The notes under the pieces: generated by a model
What the model was told of the DNA's origin: nothing
The model's database searches: none
The model's input: the letters and a program-made list of their open reading frames with translations, nothing else
Part shown: positions 1-9,285 of the stretch, piece after piece
Layout: the number at the start of each line of letters is the position of its first letter
Position numbering within the stretch: position 1 is the first letter of the stretch
Source: an uncultured Alphaproteobacteria bacterium
GTDB lineage: Bacteria > Pseudomonadota > Alphaproteobacteria > HIMB59
Direction of reading: 5' to 3'
DNA length: 64,000 nt
NCBI GenBank assembly: GCA_902538085.1
Contig: CACBDV010000002.1
Span: forward strand, 1-64,000
Made by a program: the position numbers and the translations under genes

Positions 1-812
1 ATTTTAGTTAAGCCAGGATGAGTATTCATTTCTAAAAAATATACTTTCCCATTTTTATTACTCATTAAGAAGTCTAACCTAGCAATTCCTTTGCAATTAC
101 AAACACGAAATATTTTTTTTGATATTTTTGTAAGAAAATCATACTGGGATTTAGGGATTCGAGCTGGAAGAAAATGTAAACTTTTGTTTTTTGTGTATTT
201 CGCAACATAATCATAATGTTTGTTCTCAAATTCAATCTCTGTGACACCGAGTGCCTCAATTTTTTTGTTATTTTCTATAACTGTTACAGTTAGTTCTTTT
301 CCATTAATAATTTCTTCGATTAAATTCTCATGATTATTAATCTGCATTTTGATTTCATTTTTATTATTTAAAAATTTGATACCTTTAGAAGAACCGCCCC
401 AATTAGGCTTTAATATAACTGGGTATTTAATTTTTTTATTATTTACAATCTCTCTAGGAGATAAAATATTTAATTCTTTTTTAAGAAAGTTTTTTAATAA
501 GCGTTTATTAAAACATAATGCAGATGAAATTGAATCTGAATGTGTAATATGGATGTTATTTTTTTTTGCAAATGAGTTTAATCCACCATCCTCTCCAAAT
601 TCACCATGAAGAGAATTAAATATAATATCAGGCTTATATAATAAAATTTTATCGAAATTATTTTTTTTTAAGTCAAAAAGATTGACATTAAAATTATTCT
701 TTTTTAAACAATTAAACACATTCAAACCTGACCTAAGAGATATTTCTCTTTCATCCGACCATCCACCTGCTACAACAAGAATTTTATTAAATTTAATATT
801 TTTATCTAACAA
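1..812 (-). CDS. ddl: D-alanine--D-alanine ligase (partial, 3' end outside window)
   Basis: ATP-grasp ligase that joins two D-alanines for the peptidoglycan stem peptide in the cytoplasm. It is absent from the ORF track because it runs off the left edge. Read on the minus strand, it opens with KILVVAGGWSDEREIS, the Ddl N-terminal signature, then has NSLHGEFGEDG near residue 70, PNWGGSSKGI in the ATP-grasp part and EMNTHPGLT at the edge, the metal- and substrate-binding motif. The best start is a TTG at 810-812 that overlaps the murB stop; no ATG is available before the conserved N-terminus. It is the last visible gene of murG-murC-murB-ddl; ftsQ would usually follow outside the window. Roughly the last 30-40 residues are missing. 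Confidence 0.93.
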   Translation of the reverse strand, partial: MLDKNIKFNKILVVAGGWSDEREISLRSGLNVFNCLKKNNFNVNLFDLKKNNFDKILLYKPDIIFNSLHGEFGEDGGLNSFAKKNNIHITHSDSISSALCFNKRLLKNFLKKELNILSPREIVNNKKIKYPVILKPNWGGSSKGIKFLNNKNEIKMQINNHENLIEEIINGKELTVTVIENNKKIEALGVTEIEFENKHYDYVAKYTKNKSLHFLPARIPKSQYDFLTKISKKIFRVCNCKGIARLDFLMSNKNGKVYFLEMNTHPGLTK

Positions 813-1684
813 TCTATAATTCTTAACTCTTTTTCAAGAATAACTTTATGTTTATCCTTTACTCTTTTTTGAATTTTAGAAATAAATAAATCTATACTAT
901 TTGCACTAATATTAGGCTCATTTTCAAAAAAATTAGAGTGTATTTTAGATAGTTTTATTGGACCATTATAAAAGCTCTCATCTACAGAGGACTTTATTAA
1001 TTTCCAAGCACTTTGATTTTTTGGATTTTTAAAAATACTTCCACAACAATTTACTTTTTGAGGTTGTGTTTGGTTTCTGATAACTTCGTATTCTTGCATT
1101 AATCTCTTGATATCCTTCTGATCTGCATGAGAAACTTTAAATTTTCCATATAAAATTATTGTATTATGTTTTTGAAAACCTTTTCGATAATAAAATTGTA
1201 ATTCACTAATATTTTTTTCATAGACCTTATTATCATTTATATCAAAGTAAATTACGCTTATTAATTTATCTTTAATTTCTTGATTAAAACATCCAGCATT
1301 CATGAATATATTTCCTCCAATTGAACCAGGTATAGTGTATAAGAACTCATAACCAGAGATACTATTTTGATAGCAAAACTTTGATAAATAATTATCTAAA
1401 ACAGCTGCTCCAACGAGTAAGTGATCATGATTTATTTGAATATTAGTAAAATCTCCTAAAAGCTTTATAGCAATTCCTTTGTAGCCATCGTCTTTTATTA
1501 ATGTATTAGAGAGATTACCTATGACTAATAATGATTTTAATTTAACATCATTTATGCTGAATAAATTAATTAAATCGACTTCATTATGAATTTTATAAAG
1601 TTGGCTAATTTCTCCTCCAGATTTTAACCACGAATATTTTGCTGATGAATAGTTTGTAACTAAGTTTTTATTTTCTTGATTCAT
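806..1684 (-). CDS. murB: UDP-N-acetylenolpyruvoylglucosamine reductase
   Basis: FAD enzyme that reduces UDP-GlcNAc-enolpyruvate to UDP-MurNAc with NADPH. The FAD-domain motif GSIGGNIFMNAG lies at about residues 120-131, GSIFKNP near 215 carries the proton-donor serine, and the C-terminal LEKELRII holds the catalytic glutamate. The ORF track starts at 1759, but those 25 extra residues lie wholly inside murC. I choose the ATG at 1682-1684 (MNQENKN), giving 292 residues, normal for MurB, with a 17-base overlap with murC. The adjacent murC gene acts on its product, which fits one transcript. Confidence 0.95.
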   Translation of the reverse strand: MNQENKNLVTNYSSAKYSWLKSGGEISQLYKIHNEVDLINLFSINDVKLKSLLVIGNLSNTLIKDDGYKGIAIKLLGDFTNIQINHDHLLVGAAVLDNYLSKFCYQNSISGYEFLYTIPGSIGGNIFMNAGCFNQEIKDKLISVIYFDINDNKVYEKNISELQFYYRKGFQKHNTIILYGKFKVSHADQKDIKRLMQEYEVIRNQTQPQKVNCCGSIFKNPKNQSAWKLIKSSVDESFYNGPIKLSKIHSNFFENEPNISANSIDLFISKIQKRVKDKHKVILEKELRIIDC

Positions 1685-3047
1685 AAAATAAACGAATTTG
1701 ATTTGAAATATCTCCTGCTCCAGCAGAAATAATAATACTCTCTCTTTGATATGATACAAATTGATCTAGTAACATAAACAAATCTTTATAATTGCCAATA
1801 TATTTAGTTTTTTGACTATTTAGTGCATTCAAATCATTAACTAAGTTTTTTGAATTCCTCATACCTTTTTTAAAACTTTCACCAGCTTCATATGTTTTTA
1901 ATATAATTAAGTTATTTATATTCTTTAGTACACTTAAATACTCATTATATAAATCATTTAACCTTGAGTATCTGTGAGGCTCAATAACTAAAAATATATT
2001 TTTTGTTTTATATAAATTTAGGATATTAATTAACTTTGCTATTTCAGTAGGATGATGTGCATAATCATCAATAAGTAAAGTTTTTTTTAATTTACCAAGA
2101 ATATTCAATCTTCTTTTGGTACCTTTGAACTTAAGTATATGTTTTTTTTTTATTTCATATCCTAAATCATCTATAACAGAGACAGCTGCTATAAGATTTT
2201 GAACATTGTGCTCACCCAATAAATTGGTTGATATACTTTTCGTCAATATTCTTTGTCCTTTGAAAATACTAAATAAAGATTTCTTATTAGTTAATTTTAT
2301 TAATTTATAGCTATAATTTGCTTTTCTATTTGAACCAAAAGTCTTTATATTTTTTGAATATTTTTTTAATGAAGATAAAAAGTGATCGTCATTGTTAACA
2401 AAAACTTTAATATTTTTTTGACTCTGTTTTAAAATATATTTTTTAATTATGTTTTTAAATCTAGAATATGATTTGTAAAAATCTATGTGTTCTCTATCAA
2501 CGTTTAAAAATAATAAGTATCTAGGGCTTAATTTAAATACTGTTCCATCACTTTCATCTGCCTCTACAACAACATAATTACTGTTAGTAAGATATATATT
2601 TTGACCAAAATTTTGCATAATACCTCCAGAAATAATAGTTGGATTTAAGCCAGCACAAACTAGCAAGTGTCCTAAAATTGAGGTAGTTGATGTTTTCCCA
2701 TGTGAGCCTGTTACAACAATTGTAAATTTATCCTCACAGATAAGCTCAAGAAGTTTTGATCTATTATAGCAAGGTATTTTATTTTTTTTTGCCTCTTTAA
2801 TTTCTGGATTATTTTTAATTGCTGAAGAATAAAATATGATATCTCTGTCTTTAATATTGGAAATTTTGTGTCCAATATAAACTGGGATATTATGTTTCTC
2901 TAAATTAACAGTATTAGAATTATGTGTTATATCACTACCTGATATATCTATATTATTTTTTTTCAAATAAATAGCTAAAGCACTCATACCAATACCGTTA
3001 ATACCTATGATATGTACTTTGCTTGATGATAATTTTGAGAATTTCAT
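1668..3047 (-). CDS. murC: UDP-N-acetylmuramate--L-alanine ligase
   Basis: Cytoplasmic Mur ligase that adds the first L-alanine to UDP-MurNAc using ATP. The 459-residue length is typical. The N-terminal nucleotide-sugar motif GINGIGMSALA is at residues 15-25, the ATP loop GSHGKTS at 114-120, VEADESDG follows in the central domain, and DDYAHHP marks the C-terminal domain, all diagnostic of MurC. The start overlaps the murG stop by four bases (ATGA), implying translational coupling. The lysine-rich composition matches the AT-rich neighbours. Confidence 0.97.
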   Translation of the reverse strand: MKFSKLSSSKVHIIGINGIGMSALAIYLKKNNIDISGSDITHNSNTVNLEKHNIPVYIGHKISNIKDRDIIFYSSAIKNNPEIKEAKKNKIPCYNRSKLLELICEDKFTIVVTGSHGKTSTTSILGHLLVCAGLNPTIISGGIMQNFGQNIYLTNSNYVVVEADESDGTVFKLSPRYLLFLNVDREHIDFYKSYSRFKNIIKKYILKQSQKNIKVFVNNDDHFLSSLKKYSKNIKTFGSNRKANYSYKLIKLTNKKSLFSIFKGQRILTKSISTNLLGEHNVQNLIAAVSVIDDLGYEIKKKHILKFKGTKRRLNILGKLKKTLLIDDYAHHPTEIAKLINILNLYKTKNIFLVIEPHRYSRLNDLYNEYLSVLKNINNLIILKTYEAGESFKKGMRNSKNLVNDLNALNSQKTKYIGNYKDLFMLLDQFVSYQRESIIISAGAGDISNQIRLFYESRK

Positions 3048-4045
3048 TTAGTGGTATAACAAATAATCTTTTCAATGGAATAGGGGTTTATAAGTCGATT
3101 GAAATAAAATCGACTTGTTAAGTTTTTTTTATTTGGTATATAAAATTTATTTTGGCTCATATTATGGGAAAGAAAATAATTTAAGTTGTGTTTTTGATGT
3201 TGATCCCTCGATATTAAATGAGGAATAAAAAAAACGTTATTAGTATAATATAGAATTTCATTTAAGGAACCAGAACCAGATCTTGAAATAATAAAATCAT
3301 ATTCTCTGGGGTTAAAATTATTTTTAAAAGTGAAAAATTTGTATCTAATGTCTCCAGAGAGATCATTATAAATTTTTTTATAAATCTCAAAGTAGGTGTA
3401 GGGTATTTGTATAAAAAATTTAATCTTATCAAGATTATTTGTGTTGATGTTCTCAATTTCTTTTAACATTTTTTTATTTAAATCCAATGATCCTGCACTT
3501 CCACCAATTAATAAAATATTAATAAAATTATCATCCAGTTTTTCTCTGGGCATATTTTTATCAGTGAAAAAATTTCCTACAAATATTTCTTTGTTACGCA
3601 TATTGATTTTTGGAAAAGAAATAAAAATATTTTTAGCAATTAAATAATTTATTTTATTAGCTAAACCATAAATTATATTTTGCTCATGGATGTAGATCTT
3701 ATTGAAAGATAATAGGAAAATATTAAATAATTTAGCAATAAATAAAATGGGAGTTGTTATAAATCCACCAAATCCTATTAATATTATTTTTCGATTAAAT
3801 AAAAAAATCAAAAATGTTTTTAAAAAAATTTTTATGACAAAAGAAAACTTATTTTTAGAATTCAAAATTAGTTTATTAATTTTAACACTTTTGATTTTAT
3901 CTAAATAATTTTTTCCTATTTTGTTTGTAATAAAAAGAATTTTATTTGGATCTTTTATTTTGCTTAGATTATTTAAATACTTTATAGCAGGTAATATATG
4001 ACCTCCAGAAGATCCAGCTATCACAATATATTTAATTTTTTTCAA
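3044..4045 (-). CDS. murG: Undecaprenyl-PP-MurNAc-pentapeptide GlcNAc transferase
   Basis: GT28 glycosyltransferase that adds GlcNAc to lipid I to form lipid II on the inner face of the membrane. The N-terminal GSSGGHILPA at residues 11-20 is the acceptor-site glycine loop, and IISRSGSGSLNEIL in the C-terminal half is the donor-site motif, here slightly divergent from the usual GRxGA form. At 333 residues it is a little short for the family. A hydrophobic patch around residues 70-115 fits peripheral membrane contact. It is first of the four wall genes; ftsW and murD, often upstream, are not there. The next gene encodes a small membrane protein and beyond it the strand changes. Confidence 0.93.
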   Translation of the reverse strand: MKKIKYIVIAGSSGGHILPAIKYLNNLSKIKDPNKILFITNKIGKNYLDKIKSVKINKLILNSKNKFSFVIKIFLKTFLIFLFNRKIILIGFGGFITTPILFIAKLFNIFLLSFNKIYIHEQNIIYGLANKINYLIAKNIFISFPKINMRNKEIFVGNFFTDKNMPREKLDDNFINILLIGGSAGSLDLNKKMLKEIENINTNNLDKIKFFIQIPYTYFEIYKKIYNDLSGDIRYKFFTFKNNFNPREYDFIISRSGSGSLNEILYYTNNVFFIPHLISRDQHQKHNLNYFLSHNMSQNKFYIPNKKNLTSRFYFNRLINPYSIEKIICYTTK

Positions 4046-4307
4046 AAATTATTTCTTTCAAAATTTTATTCGACTCAATATCTATAATTTGAAAAATAAT
4101 TTTGTTGTCATCAACTAATTTTTGTTGATATAGATTTTCATTGATCAAATAAATATTACTCAAATCTATATTTTTATTTACACTTTTTGATGAATTATTA
4201 TGATTACTCATTTTATAGAAAACACCGAAAATAATTGTTATTATACCTATAACTATAAGTATACCTTGAATAATAACTAAGCTAATTAAGAGTTTTTTTT
4301 TTAACAT
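4032..4307 (-). CDS. Small single-pass membrane protein
   Basis: A 91-residue protein with a basic N-terminus, one strong membrane helix at about residues 7-31, then a polar tail of about 60 residues predicted to be periplasmic. The tail has alternating hydrophobic residues suggesting short beta strands (YLINENLYQQKL, IIFQIIDIES). It overlaps the start of murG by 14 bases and lies 7 bp from the divergent pseudouridine synthase gene. A similar small membrane protein (DUF6476) sits beside RluA/RpoH genes in other alphaproteobacteria as I recall, so this may be a divergent member; that assignment is a guess. No function can be stated. Confidence 0.7.
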   Translation of the reverse strand: MLKKKLLISLVIIQGILIVIGIITIIFGVFYKMSNHNNSSKSVNKNIDLSNIYLINENLYQQKLVDDNKIIFQIIDIESNKILKEIIFEKN

Positions 4308-4314
4308 ATATCCA

Positions 4315-5064
4315 ATGAATAGATCATATAATTATAAAAATTTTAGAATTAAAATATTATACGAGGATGATGATATAGCAATATTAAATAAACCCTCTGG
4401 GCTTCTTACACATAAAAAAAATGAATTAGACAAAAGTCCTAGTTTACAGGAAAGTTTCAAAGATCAATTTACTATAAATGATGATGAATATTTAAAAGAA
4501 GGTATCGTTCATCGCCTAGACAAAGATACAAGTGGTATAATAATTATTACCAAAAACCTTGAGTCCAAAAATAAATTTAGAAAAATGTTTAAAAACAGAA
4601 ATATAAAAAAAAATTATCTTGCCTTTACTTATGGTGTATTAAATAAAAATAATTTTGAAATTAATAATAATATATCTAGAAATAAAGTACGAAGAACAAA
4701 ATTTAATGTATCCAATAATCTTGGTAAAAATGCAGTTACTATAGTCTCAAATGTAAAAACATTTCATGGTTCTATAAGCCTTTTAAATTGTGAAATAATA
4801 ACAGGTAGAACTCATCAAATCAGAGTACACCTTTTGAGTTTAGGTCTACCTATTATTGGTGATAAAGATTATAAATTAAACAAGGATCAACAATTTCGTT
4901 TGACTAATTTGACTGAAAGTCTGAGAAATTTTATTTCATCATTCCCTCGACAAGCCCTGCACTCCTATAAAATAGAATTTAATCACCCTATTTTAAAAAA
5001 ACATATTAAAATTACTTGTGATTTACCTGATGACATGAAAGATTTAAACACAAATTTGCAATGA
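4315..5064 (+). CDS. RluA-family 23S rRNA pseudouridine synthase
   Basis: Isomerises specific uridines in rRNA (or tRNA) to pseudouridine. HRLDKDTSG at residues 66-74 contains the catalytic aspartate, and GRTHQIRVHL near 165 is the second conserved family motif. At 249 residues it has no N-terminal S4 domain, so it is RluA-like in architecture rather than full-length RluD/RluC; the exact target uridine cannot be told. The ATG at 4315 is only 7 bp from the divergent gene, so its promoter must lie inside or overlap that gene. Its stop overlaps rpoH by four bases. Confidence 0.88.
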   Translation: MNRSYNYKNFRIKILYEDDDIAILNKPSGLLTHKKNELDKSPSLQESFKDQFTINDDEYLKEGIVHRLDKDTSGIIIITKNLESKNKFRKMFKNRNIKKNYLAFTYGVLNKNNFEINNNISRNKVRRTKFNVSNNLGKNAVTIVSNVKTFHGSISLLNCEIITGRTHQIRVHLLSLGLPIIGDKDYKLNKDQQFRLTNLTESLRNFISSFPRQALHSYKIEFNHPILKKHIKITCDLPDDMKDLNTNLQ

Positions 5065-5954
5065 GTATAGATAATAAAAATTTACTGCCCGTAATTACCT
5101 CTGAAAATGATATTTATCCATATTTAAAAAAGATAAATCAGTTTCCTATCTTGTCAGATAAAGAAGAAAAAAAACTTGCTATTGATTGGCTTAAAAATGG
5201 TGACACCAAAGCTGCACAAAAACTTGTGACTAGCCATTTACGATTAGTCGCAAAAATAGCAATGGGGTACAAAGGATATGGCTTACCATTATTTGATCTA
5301 ATTTCTGAGGGTAACTTAGGTCTTATTCAAGCTATTAGAAAATTTGATCCTGAAAAAGGGTTTAGGTTAGCAACTTATGCTATATGGTGGATTAGAGCCT
5401 CTATTCAAGAATATGTCTTACATAGTTGGTCATTAGTTAAAATTGGAACAACTGCAGCTCAAAAAAAACTATTTTTTAATCTTCGAAGACTAAGAAACCA
5501 GCTTAAAAAATATGAGGAAGGTTACTTGACTAATGACCAAATTAAATCCATCTCTGACGATCTTGGAGTAACCGAAGAAGAGGTAAAACAAATGGAAGGA
5601 AGAGTTTTTAATCAGGATTTTTCATTAAACACACCTTTTAATGATGAAAATGAATCAGAATGGATAGACCAAGTAGAAGATGAAACAATTGATACTGTTT
5701 CAAAAGTTGAACAAAGTGATGAATTAAAAAAAAGAAAAGCGTTATATAAGCAAGCTGTAACAAAACTTGAACCAAGAGAAATAGAAATTTTAACTGCAAG
5801 AAGGTTAGATGAAGAGCCTAAAACGTTAGAGGACCTTAGCCAGAAATATTCAATAAGTAGAGAAAGGGTTAGGCAAATAGAGAATAAAGCAATTAAAAAA
5901 CTTCAAGAAGAAATCAAAATTATTACAGATCAGAAACTATTAACTAAATCTTAA
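5061..5954 (+). CDS. rpoH: RNA polymerase heat-shock sigma factor RpoH (sigma-32)
   Basis: Group 3 sigma-70-family factor directing transcription of heat-shock genes. Region 2 is clear (SHLRLVAKIAMGYKGYGLP, then DLISEGNLGLIQAIRKFDP and TYAIWWIRASIQEYVL), followed by the RpoH-box region QKKLFFNLR near residue 135, which separates RpoH from housekeeping sigma. Region 4 ends with the helix-turn-helix YSISRERVRQIENKAIKKL. The 297-residue length is typical. It is coupled to the pseudouridine synthase by an ATGA overlap and converges on purA with one base between stops. The groES upstream region in this window carries a matching promoter. Confidence 0.96.
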   Translation: MSIDNKNLLPVITSENDIYPYLKKINQFPILSDKEEKKLAIDWLKNGDTKAAQKLVTSHLRLVAKIAMGYKGYGLPLFDLISEGNLGLIQAIRKFDPEKGFRLATYAIWWIRASIQEYVLHSWSLVKIGTTAAQKKLFFNLRRLRNQLKKYEEGYLTNDQIKSISDDLGVTEEEVKQMEGRVFNQDFSLNTPFNDENESEWIDQVEDETIDTVSKVEQSDELKKRKALYKQAVTKLEPREIEILTARRLDEEPKTLEDLSQKYSISRERVRQIENKAIKKLQEEIKIITDQKLLTKS

Positions 5955-5955
5955 A

Positions 5956-7209
5956 TTACCTAATAATTGTTTGATTTCTTTCAGGCCCTAATGAAATAAT
6001 TTTAATTGGAATACTTAAGTACCCTTCAATATATGAAATAAATTTTTTAAGATTTTCAGGTAAGTTCTCAAAATTACTCAAATCTTTAATTTCACCCCAA
6101 CTTGAAAATAACTCAAAGTCATTATCGTCTAAAGACAATGACTCCAAAATGTTACTATCACTAAAATTTACCTCCTCATATTTTTTTGAATTATAGCTTT
6201 TGCAAACTTTGATTTCTGAGAGATTATTTAATACATCAGCTTTAGTTATACAAAGTTCATTAACACGATTTACTTCACAGCTATACTTTAAAGAAACTAA
6301 ATCAAGCCAACCACATCTTCTTTTTCTTTTTGTAACTGTACCGATTTCAACACCTTTCTCAGCAATATAATCCCCAACTTCATCAAATAATTCAGACGGG
6401 AATGGCCCATTACCAACTCTAGTAGCATAGGCTTTAAATATACCAACAGTTTTATAATCAACCTGCATTGCTGAACCGATAACAATATTTGATGAAACAG
6501 TGTTTGATGAAGTTACAAAGGGGTAAGAGCCATGATCTAAATCAAGAAGTGCTCCTTGAGCACCTTCAAATAATATTTTTTTATTTTTAAATTCTTTTTT
6601 GATAAAAGAATTATCAACAATTAATTCTTTAACTGAATTATAAAACTTCAATAAGTCCTGAACTGTTTTATCAATATTAATTTTACTTTCATCAAAACTT
6701 TCAAGAATAGGGTCATAAAACTTCTTAATTGTAACTAATTTTTCTTCAATTATATTTTTAGATTTTAAATCGTAAAGTTTAATACTCTTTCTTCCAACTT
6801 TATCTTGGTATGCAGGTCCAATGCCTTTAGAGGTAGTTCCAATTTTTTTTTTATTTTTTAAAATTAATTCGTTAATTTTATCCAGTTGCTTATGGTATTC
6901 TAAAATAAGAGATATATTTGAAGATAAAAATATCTTAGGACTCTCAATCTTTTTAGTAATTTGATTATACTCATTATAAAAATGATTAGGATCAAGTACA
7001 ACGCCTTGACCTAAATAACAAACTTTTCCTCGAATTATGCCGGATGGAATAAGATTTAATTTATAAGTAGTATCTTCAACAATAACAGTATGACCAGCGT
7101 TATTTCCACCTTGGTATCTTACTACCAAGTCAAATTCTTCTGAGAGATAATCAACAATCTTACCCTTGCCTTCATCACCCCATTGAAGTCCTATAACAGC
7201 TGTGTTCAT
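5956..7209 (-). CDS. purA: Adenylosuccinate synthetase
   Basis: Catalyses the GTP-dependent first step from IMP to AMP, joining aspartate to IMP. The N-terminal GLQWGDEGKGK loop with catalytic Asp12 and NNAGHT with His40 are present, as are GTTSKGIGPAYQDK and TRVGNGPFPSE. At 417 residues it is slightly short of the usual 425-430. It overlaps hisZ by four bases, and the hisZ-purA pairing is common in alphaproteobacteria. Purine and histidine synthesis share AICAR, which makes the pairing sensible. Confidence 0.97.
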   Translation of the reverse strand: MNTAVIGLQWGDEGKGKIVDYLSEEFDLVVRYQGGNNAGHTVIVEDTTYKLNLIPSGIIRGKVCYLGQGVVLDPNHFYNEYNQITKKIESPKIFLSSNISLILEYHKQLDKINELILKNKKKIGTTSKGIGPAYQDKVGRKSIKLYDLKSKNIIEEKLVTIKKFYDPILESFDESKINIDKTVQDLLKFYNSVKELIVDNSFIKKEFKNKKILFEGAQGALLDLDHGSYPFVTSSNTVSSNIVIGSAMQVDYKTVGIFKAYATRVGNGPFPSELFDEVGDYIAEKGVEIGTVTKRKRRCGWLDLVSLKYSCEVNRVNELCITKADVLNNLSEIKVCKSYNSKKYEEVNFSDSNILESLSLDDNDFELFSSWGEIKDLSNFENLPENLKKFISYIEGYLSIPIKIISLGPERNQTIIR

Positions 7210-7916
7210 TTAATTAATTCAGCGATGTAATCAACATTGCATGAGAAACCAAAACCCTCAATTTTTTTTGCATTTTTTTTATATTTGTAACCACCACCTT
7301 GGGCCAATATTTTTTTTGTGGAATTTGAATAAACATAAAAAAATATATCCTGATGATAGTCTTGAGAAAAAAAGTCTTTTTCTAAATTTAATTCAAAAGG
7401 TGCATCAATTTTTTTTTTAAAAATATTGACAAATTCAGAAATATTATTTTTGTGGCTAATACTATCGAAAAGGTAACCTTTATTTTTTGATATTTTTGGA
7501 TCTGTAAAAACATAAGTGTAATTTTTTTTAATAATTTTTTTAAGATACTTATCTAAGATCTGCAAAACTTCTTTAAAAGAATCATTTTTAGATAAATTAA
7601 TAATTTCAACACCATGTTGTCTAAATTGCTTAATATTATCTGTATTCATGTTATCTCTTTTAAATACATCTCCCATGTAATAAAGGAAGTGTTTAGATTT
7701 TGAGTCGTGAGTCAAAATTGTATTAATAACCTGACCTGTTATATCTGAACGAAGAGTTGCGTCAGATAATGATTTTAAAGATTTATCTTCAATCACAGAT
7801 GTAAAAATTCTTGAAAATTTCTTGCTCGCACTAACAGTTTTAGTGAATGAGTTATCCAAACTTTCATATTTTTTTGCTGTTAGTGAGTATTTTGTGTCAA
7901 AAGAATTAACAAGCAT
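7206..7916 (-). CDS. hisZ: ATP phosphoribosyltransferase regulatory subunit, short form
   Basis: HisZ is a catalytically inactive HisRS paralogue that forms the hetero-octameric ATP phosphoribosyltransferase with short HisG. The evidence is LRSDITGQVINTI near residues 55-68 (the motif 2-like stretch of class II synthetase folds), FLYYMGDVFK, and GGGYKYK near the C-terminus resembling motif 3. The gene lies directly upstream of purA, its usual alphaproteobacterial place, overlapping purA by 4 bases and glmM by 11. At 236 residues it is far shorter than the usual 320-400, so peripheral parts are lost. A true HisRS is unlikely given the size and missing anticodon domain. Confidence 0.8.
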   Translation of the reverse strand: MLVNSFDTKYSLTAKKYESLDNSFTKTVSASKKFSRIFTSVIEDKSLKSLSDATLRSDITGQVINTILTHDSKSKHFLYYMGDVFKRDNMNTDNIKQFRQHGVEIINLSKNDSFKEVLQILDKYLKKIIKKNYTYVFTDPKISKNKGYLFDSISHKNNISEFVNIFKKKIDAPFELNLEKDFFSQDYHQDIFFYVYSNSTKKILAQGGGYKYKKNAKKIEGFGFSCNVDYIAELIK

Positions 7917-9258
7917 CTGAAATTACTTTTATTATTTGTTTTTTCAATTTATTAAGAGTAATTACTTTTATATTTCTTTTATGATATTGCAAGTTCACTC
8001 TTAATAATGGCTCTGTTCCCGAAGGACGAATATTGTAATAAATATCTAATTTTTTTAATAGATTATTTAGTTTCTTATAAATACTCTCTTGATTTAAGTA
8101 AAATCTTTCGCGATCTATTCTTTGATTTATGTTCAATTCTTCAAGTAAATCGATACCATTTCTTAATACTGATAACCTTTTCTTTTCTTTAAGAATTATT
8201 GTGAGTAATCTAATAGCAGTTGCCATACCATCGCCAATTAAAATGTCATCTTTAAATATAAAATGTCCAGATGGCTCGCCTCCAAAAAAGTATTTATTAT
8301 CTAGAATTTCTTTTAAAATATTTTTATCACCGACTTTTACTCGTTTTAATTTAATACCTAATTTTTTTAAGGCTATATCAAGACCATGATTTGCAATTTC
8401 GTTAGTAACTAAGATAGAACCTTTTTTTATTATTTTTTTATGTAAATAATATTTGGCAAAAATAAAAATTATTTCCTCTCCATTTAATGCATTACCTTTT
8501 TCATCAATAATAATAACTCTATCGCCATCTCCATCTAAACAAATTCCGATATCACATCTTTTTTTTTTAACTAACATTGATGCTTTATTAGGAAATAAAG
8601 AACCACAATTTTGATTAATATTTGTACCAGAAGGATTATTACCAATGGTATGTAAGTCTAAACCTAATTCAAACAAAACTTCTGGTGCTACCTTATAAGA
8701 TGCTCCATTTGCACAATCTAAAGTTACTTTTAGTTGACTATAATTAAGATTTCTATCAGCACTATGTTTAAGTGCTTCGGAATATCTTCCTAATGCATTT
8801 TTAAGTCTTATAGCTTTACCATAATTTGACTGTTTTATTTTAAAGTTATCAAAGTCGTAATTAAAAAATAAATCCTCAATTTTATTTTCCTCTTCTGGAG
8901 AAATTTTTAAACCTTGACCAGAAAAAAATTTTAGTCCGTTATCTTTGTATGGATTATGAGAAGCCGTAATCATTACTGAAAAATCTGCTCTTAATGACTT
9001 ACCTAAAACTGTCAGAGCAGGTGTGGGCAAAGGCCCTACCAAAATTACCTCTATTCCCATAGATAAAAAACCTGATGTTAATGCCGGTTCAAATATATAT
9101 CCTGATAATCGTGTGTCTTTATTGATAACTACTCTTGAGATTGAATTTTTCTTTCTGAGAACAATTGAGGAGGCTTTGGCTAGTTTGAGAACATTTTCGG
9201 GTGTTAGTGGGTACTTACCTACTTCACCTCTGATCCCGTCAGTACCAAATAGCCTCAT
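7906..9258 (-). CDS. glmM: Phosphoglucosamine mutase
   Basis: Interconverts glucosamine-6-phosphate and glucosamine-1-phosphate, feeding UDP-GlcNAc synthesis for wall and LPS. The N-terminal RLFGTDGIRG is the GlmM signature; MITASHNPYKDNG near residue 100 carries the phosphoserine; CLDGDGDRVI near 240 binds Mg2+; GGEPSGHFI and RPSGTEPLLRV complete the sugar- and phosphate-binding loops. The 450-residue length is normal. The ftsH-glmM order is common, but folP, often between them, is absent here. Confidence 0.97.
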   Translation of the reverse strand: MRLFGTDGIRGEVGKYPLTPENVLKLAKASSIVLRKKNSISRVVINKDTRLSGYIFEPALTSGFLSMGIEVILVGPLPTPALTVLGKSLRADFSVMITASHNPYKDNGLKFFSGQGLKISPEEENKIEDLFFNYDFDNFKIKQSNYGKAIRLKNALGRYSEALKHSADRNLNYSQLKVTLDCANGASYKVAPEVLFELGLDLHTIGNNPSGTNINQNCGSLFPNKASMLVKKKRCDIGICLDGDGDRVIIIDEKGNALNGEEIIFIFAKYYLHKKIIKKGSILVTNEIANHGLDIALKKLGIKLKRVKVGDKNILKEILDNKYFFGGEPSGHFIFKDDILIGDGMATAIRLLTIILKEKKRLSVLRNGIDLLEELNINQRIDRERFYLNQESIYKKLNNLLKKLDIYYNIRPSGTEPLLRVNLQYHKRNIKVITLNKLKKQIIKVISDAC

Positions 9259-9285
9259 AAGTGATATTTAATATTGGACTTATCG

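Noticed and set aside
349-609. 86-residue plus-strand ORF
   Set aside because: It lies antisense to ddl, which shows clear Ddl motifs on the minus strand.
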